Assembly (NCBI RefSeq): GCF_026151205.1
Contig: NC_087078.1
Span: 14,587,118 to 14,651,117 of the forward strand
DNA from: Bolinopsis microptera
Taxonomy: Eukaryota > Ctenophora > Tentaculata > Lobata > Bolinopsidae
Length of the DNA stretch: 64,000 nucleotides
Direction of reading: 5' to 3'
The number at the start of each line of letters is the position of its first letter. The stretch's first letter is position 1. Positions 1 through 13,535 of the stretch are shown here, piece by piece. The position numbers were made by a program, and so were the translations under genes. The notes below the pieces were generated by a model that saw nothing but the letters and a program-made list of their open reading frames with translations, ran no database searches and was not told where the DNA came from.

Positions 1-3000
1 TAACACACGAGAATTGTTAGAAATCAGTCAAGTTCAACCGATTTTCGGCAATGCGCATTGCGACAAAGGCTTATTATCCAAAGTCCACGCTTTTAAATTC
101 ATCCTCAACATATGCAGTTATTTATCTACCCCGGTGCATTTAAGTGTTCGAGAGAGATAGTTTCATGATTTCTTGTTCTCCTGCTTTGAGCAGAAATTGC
201 TGTCTCCAGCGTCCTTGTCCACGATTTGCGGCGATCGTTTTGCCCAAATGGAAAAGGATGTGTCACGGGCGACTGGACGCGGTACGCACCAGCCTGTGAC
301 ACGGTATTAAACCGTGTCGAGATATCATCGTCTTACACATGTTTAATGCTAATTTAATCTCAAACCGTCAAATTTGTCGGCAAATTTCAAAGCAAGTCGG
401 CCTATACGAAACGTCCAGACGCATAATTTGACACTGCTCACGGATAATTTCAAGATGTTTAGCGCTTACTGGATTGTGACATCTAATTCTGAAACTTCAT
501 ACTTCTTTCGTTACGTGCCAAGCTTTGAGAGCAACGTTCGTGAACTTTTGAACTTTTAAACTCATCCCATTTTCAACGTCTGTCTTTGCAACGTTCATAA
601 TTCTCCTAGTCAACAAGTAAACGGTTTAACCAAGTGTTGCTGCGAAAATCCCTTCGTTTGTTTTCACGTAAAAGGTCGGTAGTGGACGTGCGACTAAATC
701 ACTGCTCGTCGTCTTACCATCCAAAACTGTTCTTTAACAGCTAAACCGCTGAGCGACCCTTCAAGCAGGATACGTGTCATAAAGTGACAAGAGGATTACT
801 TTATAAATTTCGTGGTTCAAGCGTAGTTTAATTAAGTTCTACGGTAGAACATCGCGCTAGGTCGTCTCAGTTCTCTCCCCATCCTCTCTCTCTCTAGCGC
901 TCTCTAGCTCTCTCTCCACGTCAAGGATTCACGACTCTGGAGACATTACAACAGCTTTCAGTCCGCCAATCAAACGGGAAATTGAGAGTATTTACTATTT
1001 GTAATGGGCGTTGGGGTATTCAAAACGTTGGGTATTTACTTATAATTAGGGTAAAATAATGTACTTAAAATTCTGAAATTTATCGGGGCAGCGTAAATAG
1101 TGGGCCGCCTTTCAACTTATAATTGCTCGCTGGCTATCCTCTGAACTATTTGGATCACAGGTTGAGCCAAATTTGATTTCAAAATAAAAGCAATTCAAAC
1201 ATTTTCGACTTGATTGTGAGCAGAGTTTTCCTCAATTCGGAACGAATTTTCTATTAAAAAAACGTACATCAAGCCGAAGATAAACTTTAAAAACTAATGT
1301 CAAGTCTGGTTTTTTAGTTATGATGAAATTCAAAATGCAATTTGAATTTCAGTGGGTATAACATACTTCTTACAACCAAAATATTATTGTAAAGCTTGAC
1401 ACTGGGTGATGCTGCGCGCACCATTTCTTATAGTCGAATCCTTTTACAGTCTGCTTCCAAATTCAGTTAATTTATACGATTGCTTCGAGAGAATGTGCAT
1501 ATTGACAACTAGAATATTTTTCAATTTCTTTTCCTCCAAATTCGTCGTAATATTCTGTCTTTAACGACTGCATCGTTCCGAAATCGAAATAATCCCACTT
1601 AAAATTTTGATTTACGCCCTGCAGATTCAATTTAAAGTGTGTTTATGATACTTTACAATACCATAAATTGCCTGGATCGGCGATATCAAAACCTCCCAGA
1701 TCAATTTAATAGTGTAATGGTGTAGCATCTCCTTGATTAGAAGTAGTGTAATCGCACCATCCCTGATGCACATCAGAGGGCCACATTAGGTAACGCATCC
1801 GGGATTTCGTAACTTTCACTGCAACAGGCTTCGCTTTTAAAAGTAAAGTTGTTTGTAAGTTGCTGTGCACCTTGCACGTTGCGGGCACTGTTCTTATGCT
1901 TTCCGAGTTTGTTGCTCACTGTTCTTTCTCGCTCTCTCTTTCTGAAACTCGTCAAATCCTGTGATCTCTGAGGTCTCTGTGTTTAGTGCAGCTTTCATTT
2001 CTTAACAATGTTTTCTTACGAATATTTTTTGTTTGTTCCAATTTTTTGTTCATGTTTTTCCAATTCAGATTTGAGTATTAAAATGTTGAAGATTATTATC
2101 ACCTAATTTTAAACAGCTTTGGATAGAACATTTACGTAGGAACTCCAGAACGTTCATATTATCTTTCGTATCACTTAGGATATTTTATGTCGCCGCTTTT
2201 AGAATCGATATAATGGATAAAGGTTAACCAAACTCTATCTGGCTAAAAGCACCTGCTGGCTATTTAAATTTTAGTAGCAACATAAATTCAATATCAATAA
2301 TGTTCTATGAAACGGCCAAAATGCCATCACCGAACTGCTGTAAAACTTTGTAATTTTTTTAATTTCTAGTACGAGTAGAAGTTGCGCTAAGAATTACAAC
2401 TAAGCTCACAGACCTTTGATGATAACGAATAGTTATGTTTTTACATGTCCCGCTGATCGTTATTCCTTCATCCACATCTTATAGTTTTGCCGGTAAAATT
2501 ATGTTTTTTTGAACAATAATTTCAAGTGCAACACCGGATTTTGGTGCGGTCAGGTGGTCACAAAACAGGCAAGCTTTTAACGCTTCTTGTTTGCTTCCTA
2601 CCCTCGGAATAATAAGTGCTGCATTATAGAACATCAACAGGTTACTGAGAAACTTAACTTTTAGCTTTGTTCTTTCTTAATTAAATTTATCTCGTTGGTC
2701 ACAGTAATTTGCTGATATGCCTCAATCGCTGACTCGGTATTTTGTCAAAATTGAGCTTGCTGTCAGTCTTTCCTGTCCTTACGTCGTTTTTCTAGCCTTC
2801 CAAACGTCCTTTGATCGTCGTCGTCTTTAGAGACATTTGCCGAGTCATTAGATTTGGAAATTGTCAAAGGTAATGCCTTCAATGGTTTTATTACGATAAA
2901 CTTAGCTCCTAAAAGCCAAATCGCGCGTTCGGGGGATGGTCATAAAACGCATTTTTATTACTTGATGTTACTTTGTTACTAATTAATGTAACGCTCCGGT

Positions 3001-3264
3001 TATTTGCTTTGCTTAGACTTGTCTATTGCTTGTGAATAAGCTGGACTTTTACCGGGATTTATTTAATTTAAAAGTGCAGAATATGTCGTAATAACATCGT
3101 ATATTTGTCATTATGCCTTCTTTAACAGTTGTTTAAACGTCAGTATAAGTATGATAAACTTTATTTAAAATGAAAGCAGAAAAGTTGTTTTATCTGTTGA
3201 CTACGCTTTCCGTTTGAATAAACCCGATTGGTATCCATTCCTCAATCAAACCGTTCTCAGATCA
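1..3264. other. Upstream region without recognisable gene
   Basis: No open frame here has convincing protein character; those present are short and lack splice-consistent neighbours. There is a pyrimidine-rich CTCTCT stretch near 885-920. The region probably holds the promoter and perhaps a non-coding first exon of the gene that follows. A good splice acceptor (ttctcag) ends at about 3260, five bases before that gene's first ATG. Confidence 0.5.
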
Positions 3265-6200
3265 ATGGCAACAACACAGCATTTAGTGGAGCTGCTCAGC
3301 AAGCAGACCGCTAAACCTGACACAAAACTCACTGGAGATCTCGTCAAATACTTTGTGGATGTCTTTGGAAGTGCTAAGAACTTCGCTGACAGAACTACTT
3401 GTTTGGGACCAGTCGGTTTGGGTTCCATGATCAAAGAAGAAAACGTGGATAGGTCGTTCATCGACCGATCTACTTCCTCTCCTGAATCAAGAACCAGTCC
3501 TCCATCTGCCCCAAGGCTCAGCCCACACGGAGGACTTAGCCCCCCTGAAAAGCAAATCACGCCTACTATACCTAGAAACAGCCCTCCTATCTCCCCCGGT
3601 TCCATCTCCCCTCAGCAATCTCACCACGGAACTAAACAGGTGTTTGAAGAGCCGAGCATGGAATGTGTGAAGTATGTTATGGGAAAACGAGGTGGGTGTC
3701 AGATTGTCTGGCAGGGACATCGCTACACTAGGGACAGAACGCGCAACGATCAGACCTACTGGGCCTGTGTTTTGAAGCGACCCCCCTACCGGTGCAAAGG
3801 CAGAATCTCAACCAAGCGATCATTCGTGACCTCCTGCACGGCTCATAACCATACACACCAAACCTCAAAGTCACAGACGGCTCGTTTGATCCATCAGTTA
3901 AAGCAGAAGGTCCAGGATTCGTATACTGAAGCTGAGGCCCCAGATATTGTACTGAGCTGCCTCCAGGAGTTTAAGTTCAACGAATCTTCCCTAAACGAAG
4001 AGCTGCCCTCCTTTGACACCTTAGTCAAGATGTGTAAGAGGATTGTGAAGAACAGAAAGAAGAATGAAGAGGATCTATCCGTCTCAATGAATGAAAACTA
4101 CACCCAAAGACTTTTAAACAAGCTTCCTACCGGACACTTCGATTTCTTGCTTAATGGCAACAAATCCCTACCAATGGACTTTGAAGGCAGTGACAAAAGA
4201 AACTCTATATCAGAAGTCACTCCGCCTTCTATGTCGATGGCGAGCTTATCTCAAGCAACGAACCAAACTCCTATGGATACAACAGATTCCCTGTCACTAA
4301 GGCACAGTCTAGCTAACTCAGGTCTTGGTCTGAGAAGTCCTCTTCTCTCCAACAACCACCACCTGAACTCCACTCTACCCACACCTCCCTGTCTCCTCAA
4401 CGGACTATTCCCCAACAGCCTCCCAACCTCTAACTTCACCATGGTCCCCCTCTCCTCATTCCTCCCCCCTACCCTGTCATCAGTAGCACGAACCCCTTCC
4501 GCGTTCACCAGCACTTCAAGTTCCCTGCCCACTGCGGTGAGCAGCTCCTGCAACACTACTCCCGCTATCAACCTTAAGATATCATCCGCTGTCACCCTGT
4601 CAGACCCAGCTGTCGATGTCATTTCCGTTGAAGCGCGGAGCGGCGAAGTTACCATGAATACTTTGCCGTCACATGAAGCACTGCTTAAGAGGGGAGTGTC
4701 CTCTATCACGGAGATTAGATCCTATCTCGACGAAGTAGAGCAACTTTATCGGGTAAGATTACGAGTTGGATAATCTATTTTTTATATTATATTAATCCCG
4801 CCAAGTAATACTCCCCGCCACAGTTCGTTTAAGTTTACCGTTTAAAGTCAATGAACAATTTTACTGAATTTAACAGTTTTACTCATTATGTTCTCCCGAT
4901 TATTCCACTGTACCGCAATACTCGGTTGAACAACCTTGACCTCACTAGGCACGTTGTGATTATTTATTTTAAAGCCTCTGTCCAGTTCAAAAAATTGGAA
5001 TTAGATAACTAAATGGTTAGTTATGTTCAGACCGTCTGTAATCCTGTAATCTTTGAAGAGCGGGGAGAGCAGCGGGGTCGGTCTCTATACAACATACCCG
5101 GCTAATTAACTCCGTGGGCTAAAACTTGGATATTGCCCTCCACTCGGTGGGAGGCTACGGGCAGCTCATACCGGCTAACTAATCTTGGAGGAAATTAAAT
5201 GTTTTGGTGGTCGGAGTTCAGAGCTAAATTTCGCTCATTTGATTGCCGTCTCGACTGTGCATTAAGCGATACACGTGGCATTTAAGAAATGCTCTTCTGA
5301 ACTGGGTGATGGCTGTCTAAGCAAAGCGGATAGAAATCTAGAAACATTCGCAAATTTCAAACGCGACTGAAATTATATACTGTCGAAATAACGCTATGAA
5401 GTGAATTCCTAAGCGATCATTCTGCCTTGATTAAAGATACATTCTCTCCCGTATTAGTGTTGAATTCTCACGGAAAACCATACTATAATAATACAACTAC
5501 ATAGACCAACAACTAAAACCTGACCTGCACAGCTCGACTTGTTTTCGTATTCGAGACATAGCCTGTCACATGTTTAGCATTGCTCGAGCTAGCTTTGACA
5601 AGTATCTACAACATAACCATCATTAACTAAACTGTGGTGATGCCGCACATGTAGGATGGGAGACGTGGCTGTTTAGGTTGTGCTGACCATTTGGTTTTCT
5701 GCTGAAATGTAGTTCTGAGACGTCCGAATTGAGCACCTTATTTGCCGATTTAAAATACCACTACCAATGAGAGAGAGTAATTACTTTCATTTTCGGTGAA
5801 ATTTGATATTTCTCAGAATAGAGCCACACAGTGCCATGTGTATCGTAGAAGTTAACATACAGCCGAGCCAAGCTCAAAAATTGTTTTTGGTTTAGTCTCA
5901 ATTTAAGATATGACAATCTTAACCTATTTATTTCTTTAAGGCTCGGGTATCAGAGATCAGAATTATCGAGGAGGACTTTAAAGCGTCAAGAGAGGACTCC
6001 AAGTCGAAGGACGATAGGATAAAATCCCTGCAACACGAGGTAAGAACTTAGTTCGGTTTAAGTTAAACTTCAAGTTAAAAGTTCAAGTTTAACTTCAGTA
6101 ACAATCTTCTATAAAATTGTTATAATTCACCGTCTATACTTAGTCTTGGCAATAAACTTGGCTTTAAGTATTTATCTCATGACACTCCAGTGGCAGTGTT

Positions 6201-8811
6201 TCACTATGACACACTACAACCTTTTATTCTCTAGCATAACCGAAGTTGACAGATAACTCCACAATTTCGTTTTGCGCTAGTTCTGGTTTCAAGATATATA
6301 AATATAAGTTCCACCACCAGCAGTACTAACATATCCCCACCTCTCTCTCCAGGTGTCAAAGTTGGACGTGGCACTTAAAGTTGCCCAGGAGGGTCTCCAG
6401 AAAGTACGGACCACGGCAGAAGACAAAGTTGAGCGCTCCCTCATCAAAGCGTTCTTCACCCAATACATCACCGCACCTGGTACTTATATATATACTTCAA
6501 ACTTTTACAACCTGGTTTAACGTTTGATATTAATAACAGATAGCTCTCCCTTTCTTACGTCGACCTGGTAGATTACCATCGGATCGGGTACGGTGGTTGG
6601 TTACTTTACTATTAATCCACTGGATCACCCCAAATTAGATCTGTCCTCGGTGGTTGCTCTGTTATGCAAATCACTATAATCACTAATTTGTTAGTCTTAC
6701 TAATTGCGAAACAGTTAATGCCAATTTGGCCTGCTCGGTCGAACCCCTTTGAACGACCGACTAGACAATAACCATGGCTTTGTTTTCCCTGCCTTTGTGT
6801 CTAGAAGAAACGTTCGGCCTTTGAATTCGGCATCTCTACTGCTTGTTCTCGGACCTCCGCTGCCCACGCTTTAGATCAACACAAATGGCGTCTGGCTGCA
6901 CAATACACCTGGCCGTCCAGTGGATAAATTAACTAAACAATTACCAAAGAACTGAGCAATACCCTCTTTAAACTGCAACTAGAGCTGGACCATCACGAGA
7001 ATAAAAAATAGCCCTGTACATTATATTGACCACCTGTCTGGGTTAATATTACGCGATCTTTGTTTGTGTGTTTGTTTGTCTGTCAGGTTTGTCGGGTCTG
7101 GTGGGTTGATGTTCGCCGCTTCCCTGTCAGTACAGGATTCACTCAAGGACAGGTTGTGTCGGCCTCTATTACCGTCTGAAACACAGCGTGCCAGTCGCCT
7201 TTGTCTGCGGAAATCGACAATCCTCCTCTGTCCGTGTGTGTGTGTGTGTGTGTGTGTTTGTCCGTTCACCAGCTCTAACCCGTCCTAATCTCTCTCAGAT
7301 AACAGGAAGCCAGAAGTACTAAAGTTGATGACCTCTATTCTAAATTACTCTGAGGAGGAGTTGGAAGTGTTACAGAGAAGTAAGGATAAGAAGTGGCTGT
7401 CCAGTTTGTTAGCTCCTGCCTCTCTGGGTGGTGCTGGTGACAAGGATGCTCTCCCTGGACAGGTAAGAGTCTACAGTGACTTGAACATGTTTTAACATGT
7501 TAAAGAGTTATGGTATAACTAGCTTGGTGAACTGAATTTTTGGTGAACTTAATTTTTAAGTTTTAAAAGCTCTATTAGCCGATTAAATTAACCGAACTTC
7601 CCTCCTCCAGAGTTTCTCCGAACTTTTCGTCTCATTCCTGGAAACTGAAGCGAACAGAGGAGCCATAATGAGCAGCCGAGGAGGGTCAGTTACCACCCCA
7701 ACCCCACAGCGGTCCACCAGCGCTCTGTCCCATCACAGATCTCCCTCTAGTTCCTCCACCACTCCCTTCCACCATCAGAGATCCCCCAGCAGTGCATCCA
7801 ACACCTCAGCTCAGTCAGCGCCTGGTAAGTTTGCATTTCTTGGAAAGTTTTAAAATAGTTTTTTAGGATACCGTCATGGCTTTTTTGAGAAAAATGATAG
7901 CGATTAATGGTACTGAATATTCACTTAGATACTCGTTACGACGAGTGGCAAAAATTATTGACAATCTCAATGTTCATTCGCAAGAAATGCGGCATACTTT
8001 TGATAAATCATGTGGAACGTTGCCATAACCTTCTCGCCTATTTTGAACATTTGCGGCATTCTTTGTAAATCGTGGAAGTTTAACAAATTTTGATGATTTG
8101 CCGACATGCTAGATCGCTTCCACTTAGAAGAAAAATAGTGATTTACAGCTTAATGAGATTCTTAACTTTCAGTGACAACCTCAAAAGACAGCTCTGGTAC
8201 AGTAGTGGACACCACCACCGCCGCGACGTCCCTTTTAGCTGGTAAGTCAAACATTGCCCTCGGCGCATCTTCAATTCGTACGTCTCGCTACCAACAAATT
8301 TATAAAAAGTTGTCTGGCTAATTAAAATTGTTTGCTGGACCGAGCAGTATCGGTGGCTCGGTTGATGGGTGTGTGGGGAGGTGCCAGCGCTCGGCCGCAC
8401 CAGGCATCAATATAGGGGTACTCTAATTCCCTCCGACCAACCGAATTATTAATATATCAAATAATATATTTATCATCGAAACGTCGGCTTCCCTTTGCCG
8501 AGAGACAATCACAAAGCTTTGTTGAGTTCGAAGATAACTTTTGACAAAATATTGCGATATTTACGGGATGGGATTGTGTTTGTGAATTGCCGACACACAC
8601 AAAATTTCAGACTTCACCCAATCAGCTGCCCTCTCCGTTATCACGTGGTTACCCGTGTACGACGAATTAATCTTTTATGAAGTGTAGCTGCCGCTCAGAG
8701 CCGCGGTGTTGTTTACTGTAAATATTTTCAGGAGCTTTGCCTGTTGGGAATACCACACCTTTAGTGGTTCCGGCCTCTCTGGCTGACCTTCTTGGTAACA
8801 AGCCCCGTTGA
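3265..8811 (+). CDS. FLYWCH zinc-finger / golgin GRAB-domain fusion protein
   Basis: Spliced model: 3265-4752, 5941-6039, 6353-6479, 7299-7462, 7611-7824, 8173-8241, 8732-8811; all junctions are GT-AG and phases agree, giving about 746 aa. The first exon carries a Ser/Pro-rich region, then a FLYWCH finger (about residues 130-195: YWAC, YRCKG, HNHTH), a helical linker and a long Ser/Thr/Pro-rich stretch. From about residue 478 a coiled coil leads into a GRAB-like module (KVERSLIKAFFTQYITAPG, then ILNYSEEELEVL) and SFSELFVSFLETE, which matches the C-terminus of GMAP-210/TRIP11 as I know it. GRAB modules bind Arf1-GTP at the Golgi; FLYWCH domains are zinc-binding and often DNA-binding. ATG 3265 follows a splice acceptor, so a 5' non-coding exon is likely. 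A TTG-started extension to 3214 is less likely. The fusion is inferred from splice phase, not transcripts. Confidence 0.75.
7233..7258. repeat. (TG)n microsatellite
   Basis: A run of about 12 TG units lies in the intron before the exon at 7299 of the FLYWCH/GRAB gene. Confidence 0.9.
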
Positions 8812-11670
8812 GGGAGCGAGAGATAGTGAGACAGTCACGAGACAGTCTCGAGACAGCCCTTAATCCTTATCAGCTGACCACACTCCGCATTGGAATGCTT
8901 CCTGGAGAAGAAGGAGAAAAGGTGTCGTCACCATCTTGTGGACTGATACCAGGGCAGAAAATGTGTGCCGAAATGTGTGACCAGGACTGTTTTTTTGGAA
9001 AGTTATTTATTACGATTCAATTTTGATGTTATGAATTTCAGTTTAATTATTTCGAGTTGAATTCTTTTGGGCTTCGTAATTTAATGTAAATTGGTTAGTG
9101 TAGAAGACTCTTATCTTTTATCGTTTATCGTTTTGCCGAAGGAAAAACAGCGTATATGCAACACAGTTGCTTTAACGTTAATATTCTCATAAGGGAAGTT
9201 TAACTATAGAAGCCGTAGACAATCACTCCATTTTTGTTTATGTTGTTTTTGCTTTCTATTAAATGCTGATATATTCTGAAATTTCCTTGATTTAAACTTG
9301 ACGTCATGTTTCGGTTTAACCTTGATTATAAATTGTCGACTTTATTTATTGTTTTGCGTCAACTTGAAGTTATCGTTATTTCTATTTTGCCGTGTCGGCC
9401 ATTAATAATTTTTCGGGAATTTGAATGTTAGGTAATCTGTGGGGTCCGCTTCTATATAGCGTCATTGAATAAATTCAATTCGGCATCATTACCTCAAAGG
9501 GACATCTTGCAACTGATCTTAACTTGCTGCTCTTCACCCTTGATTCATATCTCGACAAAGTGTTTGAAATAGAGTTAAGCAAGTGATGCCGTTCTTTGAA
9601 TGTTTTTGAAACGTGCTCAATCGGTCTGAGATTAAAGAGCTTCGGCTCCCCTTAATCGAAGTGCAGCCTCGCTGTTTGACTTGCACCACTCTAGACCTAT
9701 TAATTGACTCTCTAAAATCGGATTTCCATGCGATTGTGTTCTGTGAGGAGATTGGCAGTTTGGAATCTCTCATTTCTCAAGTTAGTGCGACACAAAGTAA
9801 ATGAGTCCAGGCTTCTTAACTCCAGCAGATACGTGAGGCAATTCGTTATAAATTCTGAGAAGATGGCGGCACGTATTGATGATAACAATTTGTTTAAAGT
9901 GGCCAAGCAAAGTCGTATACGACTCTCATAATCGTTGCGGGTCATGACAGCACGCACTGGAATTCATTGGGTGGAACGGAGGTGAGTCCCAGTACCGAAC
10001 AGCCTCCTGTCAATAGACATGTAATTGTGATTTATCTGGAGCGTGTTAAGTCACTTTGCATTCAAATGTCCAGACGGAGGCCCTTCCTTAAGATCTTGAA
10101 AGAGCTCATAGTGTTTTATCGGGCGGGGCCAGTCTCTCTCTTTCTCCGCCGAATCTTTGATGGGCGGATGTTGTGTAGCGACAAAGTGTAGAACTAGATA
10201 GATAAAGTCATCAGGTAACCGGAGTTAAAACACAACTCCGGCAGCTTTTAAACCTATTACAGTTGAACTGCGCATTTGTGGGCGTCCAATCCAAATTCAT
10301 GTTGCCCTACATAGGTAAGAACGCTCCTCTGAAAATAAAAGTATGGGTCAATTTTTGGTGTTCACTTGCCAATTGAAATATCCCTTATCTTCACGGTTTT
10401 GGTTTTGGGTCGAGGTCAGGTTGGAATATCCTGCAGTGAGAGATTGTGGCCTACTTATTATACTTATAGCTATGCCTATACTCGATCGTGTGGCACACTG
10501 TACTTCTACTTTTAGAACATAAGCTTCAATATGCTATTTACTGGGTGCCATATCATATTCCCTGAAGTCCCCCGGCATGTGCTTTTTAGACAGAATTCTG
10601 CGAATCAAAATTCTCGACTTGACATCATGACATGTCATAAACTGAAAACTCTTAATTCAAAAGGATAACCGCAACGAACGTTTAACCAAGATTGGTCTAA
10701 TATTGCTCAAGATTGAACCACTCTACCGAAATTCAGAGAGTATTTTGCAATTTTAATAGACGACTCGGAAATATGGTAAAAGCTGGCCGATGAACGTTGT
10801 CATTGGGCAGTGGTGAGTCAGTTTAATGGGTCATTTTAGTGGGTGTCTATGAAATAATCACAAATCACCGTGGGTCGCGTTTATTAGTCAATATAATTAT
10901 AATTTATAACTATAAGAAAGCCTTTCTGTTATAATTATAAATGGTTTCGTATTTTAGCCGTACGTGAATTCATGTTCGCTTGTCACTTCAGACATGTCAA
11001 CTTCAAGAACGCCATGAATATTGAAAATTCGTTAATATGGTCTTTGATTTGCGGAAAATGGAGAGTGTCAAGAAATTTAGGCCAATTTCATAGCAAAGTA
11101 CCATCTTTCCGACAATTTGCCAATTTATTTTCCCTGTGGCTAAATTGTCTTGTTAGTATATGATACAGATACTAATCGTCCATCTGTCAACACTCGGTCA
11201 TGATTATTAACATTGCTAATATGTTATTCAAATTGAGATCTCTACTGAACATAAACACAAGTGTGGCACCGTAATCAGTGCCCAAACGCATGAATATTTT
11301 TAAATAAATGTCCCGATTTAAAATTGCGCAATTAATGATTTCCATCAAAATAGGAATTTAAGTAACACCGCCATTGGTGTTGGATTCCGGCGAACTAAAA
11401 GTATAACTATAACTATGTTAATGTAATCATTCCCGATTTTGATTTATATTTTATTGATAAATGATCTCATGTTTCTGTTCCTTTTAATCTCTGCTATATA
11501 ATTTTATCGGGTATGAAGACAAGCATCAAAATTCCAAGTATATGATGTCGATTACAGACAGTGAGCAATCTCTGCTAAGGAATATGTTTGCAGTGATCCG
11601 TGATTGGATTATATCTTGTAACTACTGGATTAAATTAAATGAAATATATCATTATATATAATATATATGA
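8812..11670. other. 3' UTR and intergenic DNA
   Basis: Holds the presumed 3' UTR of the FLYWCH/GRAB gene and then DNA with several overlapping short open frames (9534-10191) on both strands that show no domain or codon signal. Near 10900-10940 there is an AT-rich inverted repeat built on ataattataa. No gene is recognised. Confidence 0.5.
9468..9473 (+). terminator. Candidate polyadenylation signal
   Basis: An AATAAA hexamer lies about 650 bases after the stop codon of the FLYWCH/GRAB gene. It is a plausible 3' end, but the composition is AT-rich, so chance occurrence is possible. Confidence 0.3.
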
Positions 11671-11885
11671 TCATTGATTCAAAGTTAAGTCCTCAAATTT
11701 AAATGGTAGCATCTTCATAAAATTGATGGGCGAATAAGTAGTTAAGTAAGCCATGTCTGCTTGAAACTTTATTGCCGCTCCAAATTCTTGGAATTCACTT
11801 TATGCTTTACCATATTTTGACTAAAAAACACCGTTATCACTGGAACAGTATTAAATATTATACAACTCAGTCGCATCATTGATCA
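11671..11885. repeat. Direct repeat, left copy
   Basis: About 210 bp that recurs in the same orientation at about 13348-13535. Shared blocks include aaattgatgggcgaataa and aaattcttggaattcactt. The copies have diverged by substitutions and small indels. They bracket the poly-G and foldback sequences. Confidence 0.8.
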
Positions 11886-12054
11886 TGATTGATCTTGACA
11901 CACGCTGCACGAGAGGTGTACAACGTGTAGCAAGATTGATCCATTTACAATAACTGTGAGTGTGATGAACATGAGGTCACAAATTCACCACATATGAGTG
12001 CATCAATGTTACAAATACAAGACCATTGTTTATTTTTGTTAAACAGTCTTTTAA

Positions 12055-12075
12055 GGGGGGGGGGGGGGGGGGGGG
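12055..12075 (+). repeat. Poly-G tract (21 G)
   Basis: An uninterrupted run of 21 G. It can form a quadruplex-type structure and is likely length-variable. Confidence 0.95.
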
Positions 12076-12255
12076 TTTCGAGATAGCATTTGACCAACAA
12101 ACTAAGACCGGTGACCAAACTTTTGAGGGGGTCCCGGACTCCAACCGCCAAACGGTGTCCGCGGTGGAGCCACGCCCATATTTGGTCCAAATCAGGCCCA
12201 ATTTAGCCAAATACCCTGAATATGCCCAAAAACCCAGATTTTAGGTGCTCTACTT

Positions 12256-13014
12256 GTAGCTAGTGGTCCCCTGAACTCTTATATGAATTTTCATTAAGAT
12301 TGGACAAAAAATGACTGAGTTATGAGCCAAAAACCATATGACCATATTTGGGCATACGCACCAAATTTGATTGATTTTGGTCCATAAATTGGTCAAATAT
12401 CAATATTTTTTAATAAAACAAACTTTATATGGACGGTAAGCCTATACTACACATTCTCTATGACTATCAGCTCAATATCTACCTAACTGTGAATTCGATG
12501 TTCAAATAATCGCAAAAAATGAACAAAATCGCCCGTATCTCAGTTTGGGATATTTGCAAAACTGATTTCGTTCTAAACAATAGAACTCGATAGGGTTTTA
12601 ATATTTTTATATGAAATTTTCAGAATCAACGTAGAATCGCATTTCGACCTTAAGTTTTAATATGGAATTTTGAGTTAGGCCTTCAAAAACATTTGGCGGC
12701 AAACTATCTATGACTATTTATCGCAAACTGAGATACAGGCGATTTTGTTCATTTTTTGGGATTATTTGAACATAGAATCCACAGTTAGGTAGATACTGAG
12801 CTGATAATCATAGAGAATGTGTCGTATAGGCTTACCTTCCATATAAAGTTGGTTACATTAAAAAATATTGATATTTGACCAATTTATGGACCAAAATCGA
12901 TCAAATTTGGTGCGTATGCCCAAATATGGTCATATGTTTTTTGGCTCATAACTCAGTCATTTTTTTCCAATCTTAATGAAAATTCATATACGAGTTCAGG
13001 GGACCACTAGCTAC
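12256..13014. repeat. Foldback element with ~290-bp inverted arms
   Basis: The left arm (12256-12547) and right arm (12724-13014) are reverse complements with scattered mismatches, separated by a loop of about 176 bp. Arm ends read gtagctagtggtcccc and ggaccactagctac. No open frame of note lies inside. It looks like a foldback or MITE-like repeat; no clear target-site duplication was found. Confidence 0.85.
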
Positions 13015-13029
13015 AATCCAGTCTGATAG

Positions 13030-13300
13030 TGATTTGATTCAGTCCGAATAAAATAAACTAGATTCGATGCTATGCATGAAATTGGATTCTGTCAGATTCA
13101 TGAATACAGTTCAATTGAATTGAATTCGGCCCGATTCGACTCCGTTAAATTTGATTCTATTCTAATCGATTCTAATTTGCGATCGATTCTAATCTTGAAT
13201 CAGATAATACAATCTAATTCAATATCAATCGGTGTAATTCGAGTCCAATCGATCTGGATCGATTTCAATTTTCAATCAGCCAATTCTATTCCAACCTTTT
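13030..13300. repeat. Degenerate GATTC/GATTCNA-rich tract
   Basis: The words attcgattc, cgattcta and gattcaatt recur irregularly across this stretch, as in a decayed short tandem repeat. No coding signal. Confidence 0.5.
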
Positions 13301-13347
13301 AGCTGATTTAATTATATTAGGTATATGATAAATGCAAATGTATGATC

Positions 13348-13535
13348 AGTGATCATTGATTCAAATTTTAGTTTTACATGGCAGCATCTCTAAAATTGAT
13401 GGGCGAATAAACAATTTAACTTTAGTAAGCCACGTTTGCTTGAAGCTTGATTGCTGCTCTAAATTCTTGGAATTCACTTTACCATTTTATCAAAACTTAC
13501 CACTGCAATTCTCAATTCGTGTCGCATCATGATTG
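13348..13535. repeat. Direct repeat, right copy
   Basis: Diverged second copy of the 11671-11885 sequence, in the same orientation, on the far side of the foldback. Confidence 0.8.

Noticed and set aside
9534-10191. Cluster of overlapping short open frames on both strands
   Set aside because: No domain, codon or splice evidence; frames overlap one another in a way expected by chance.
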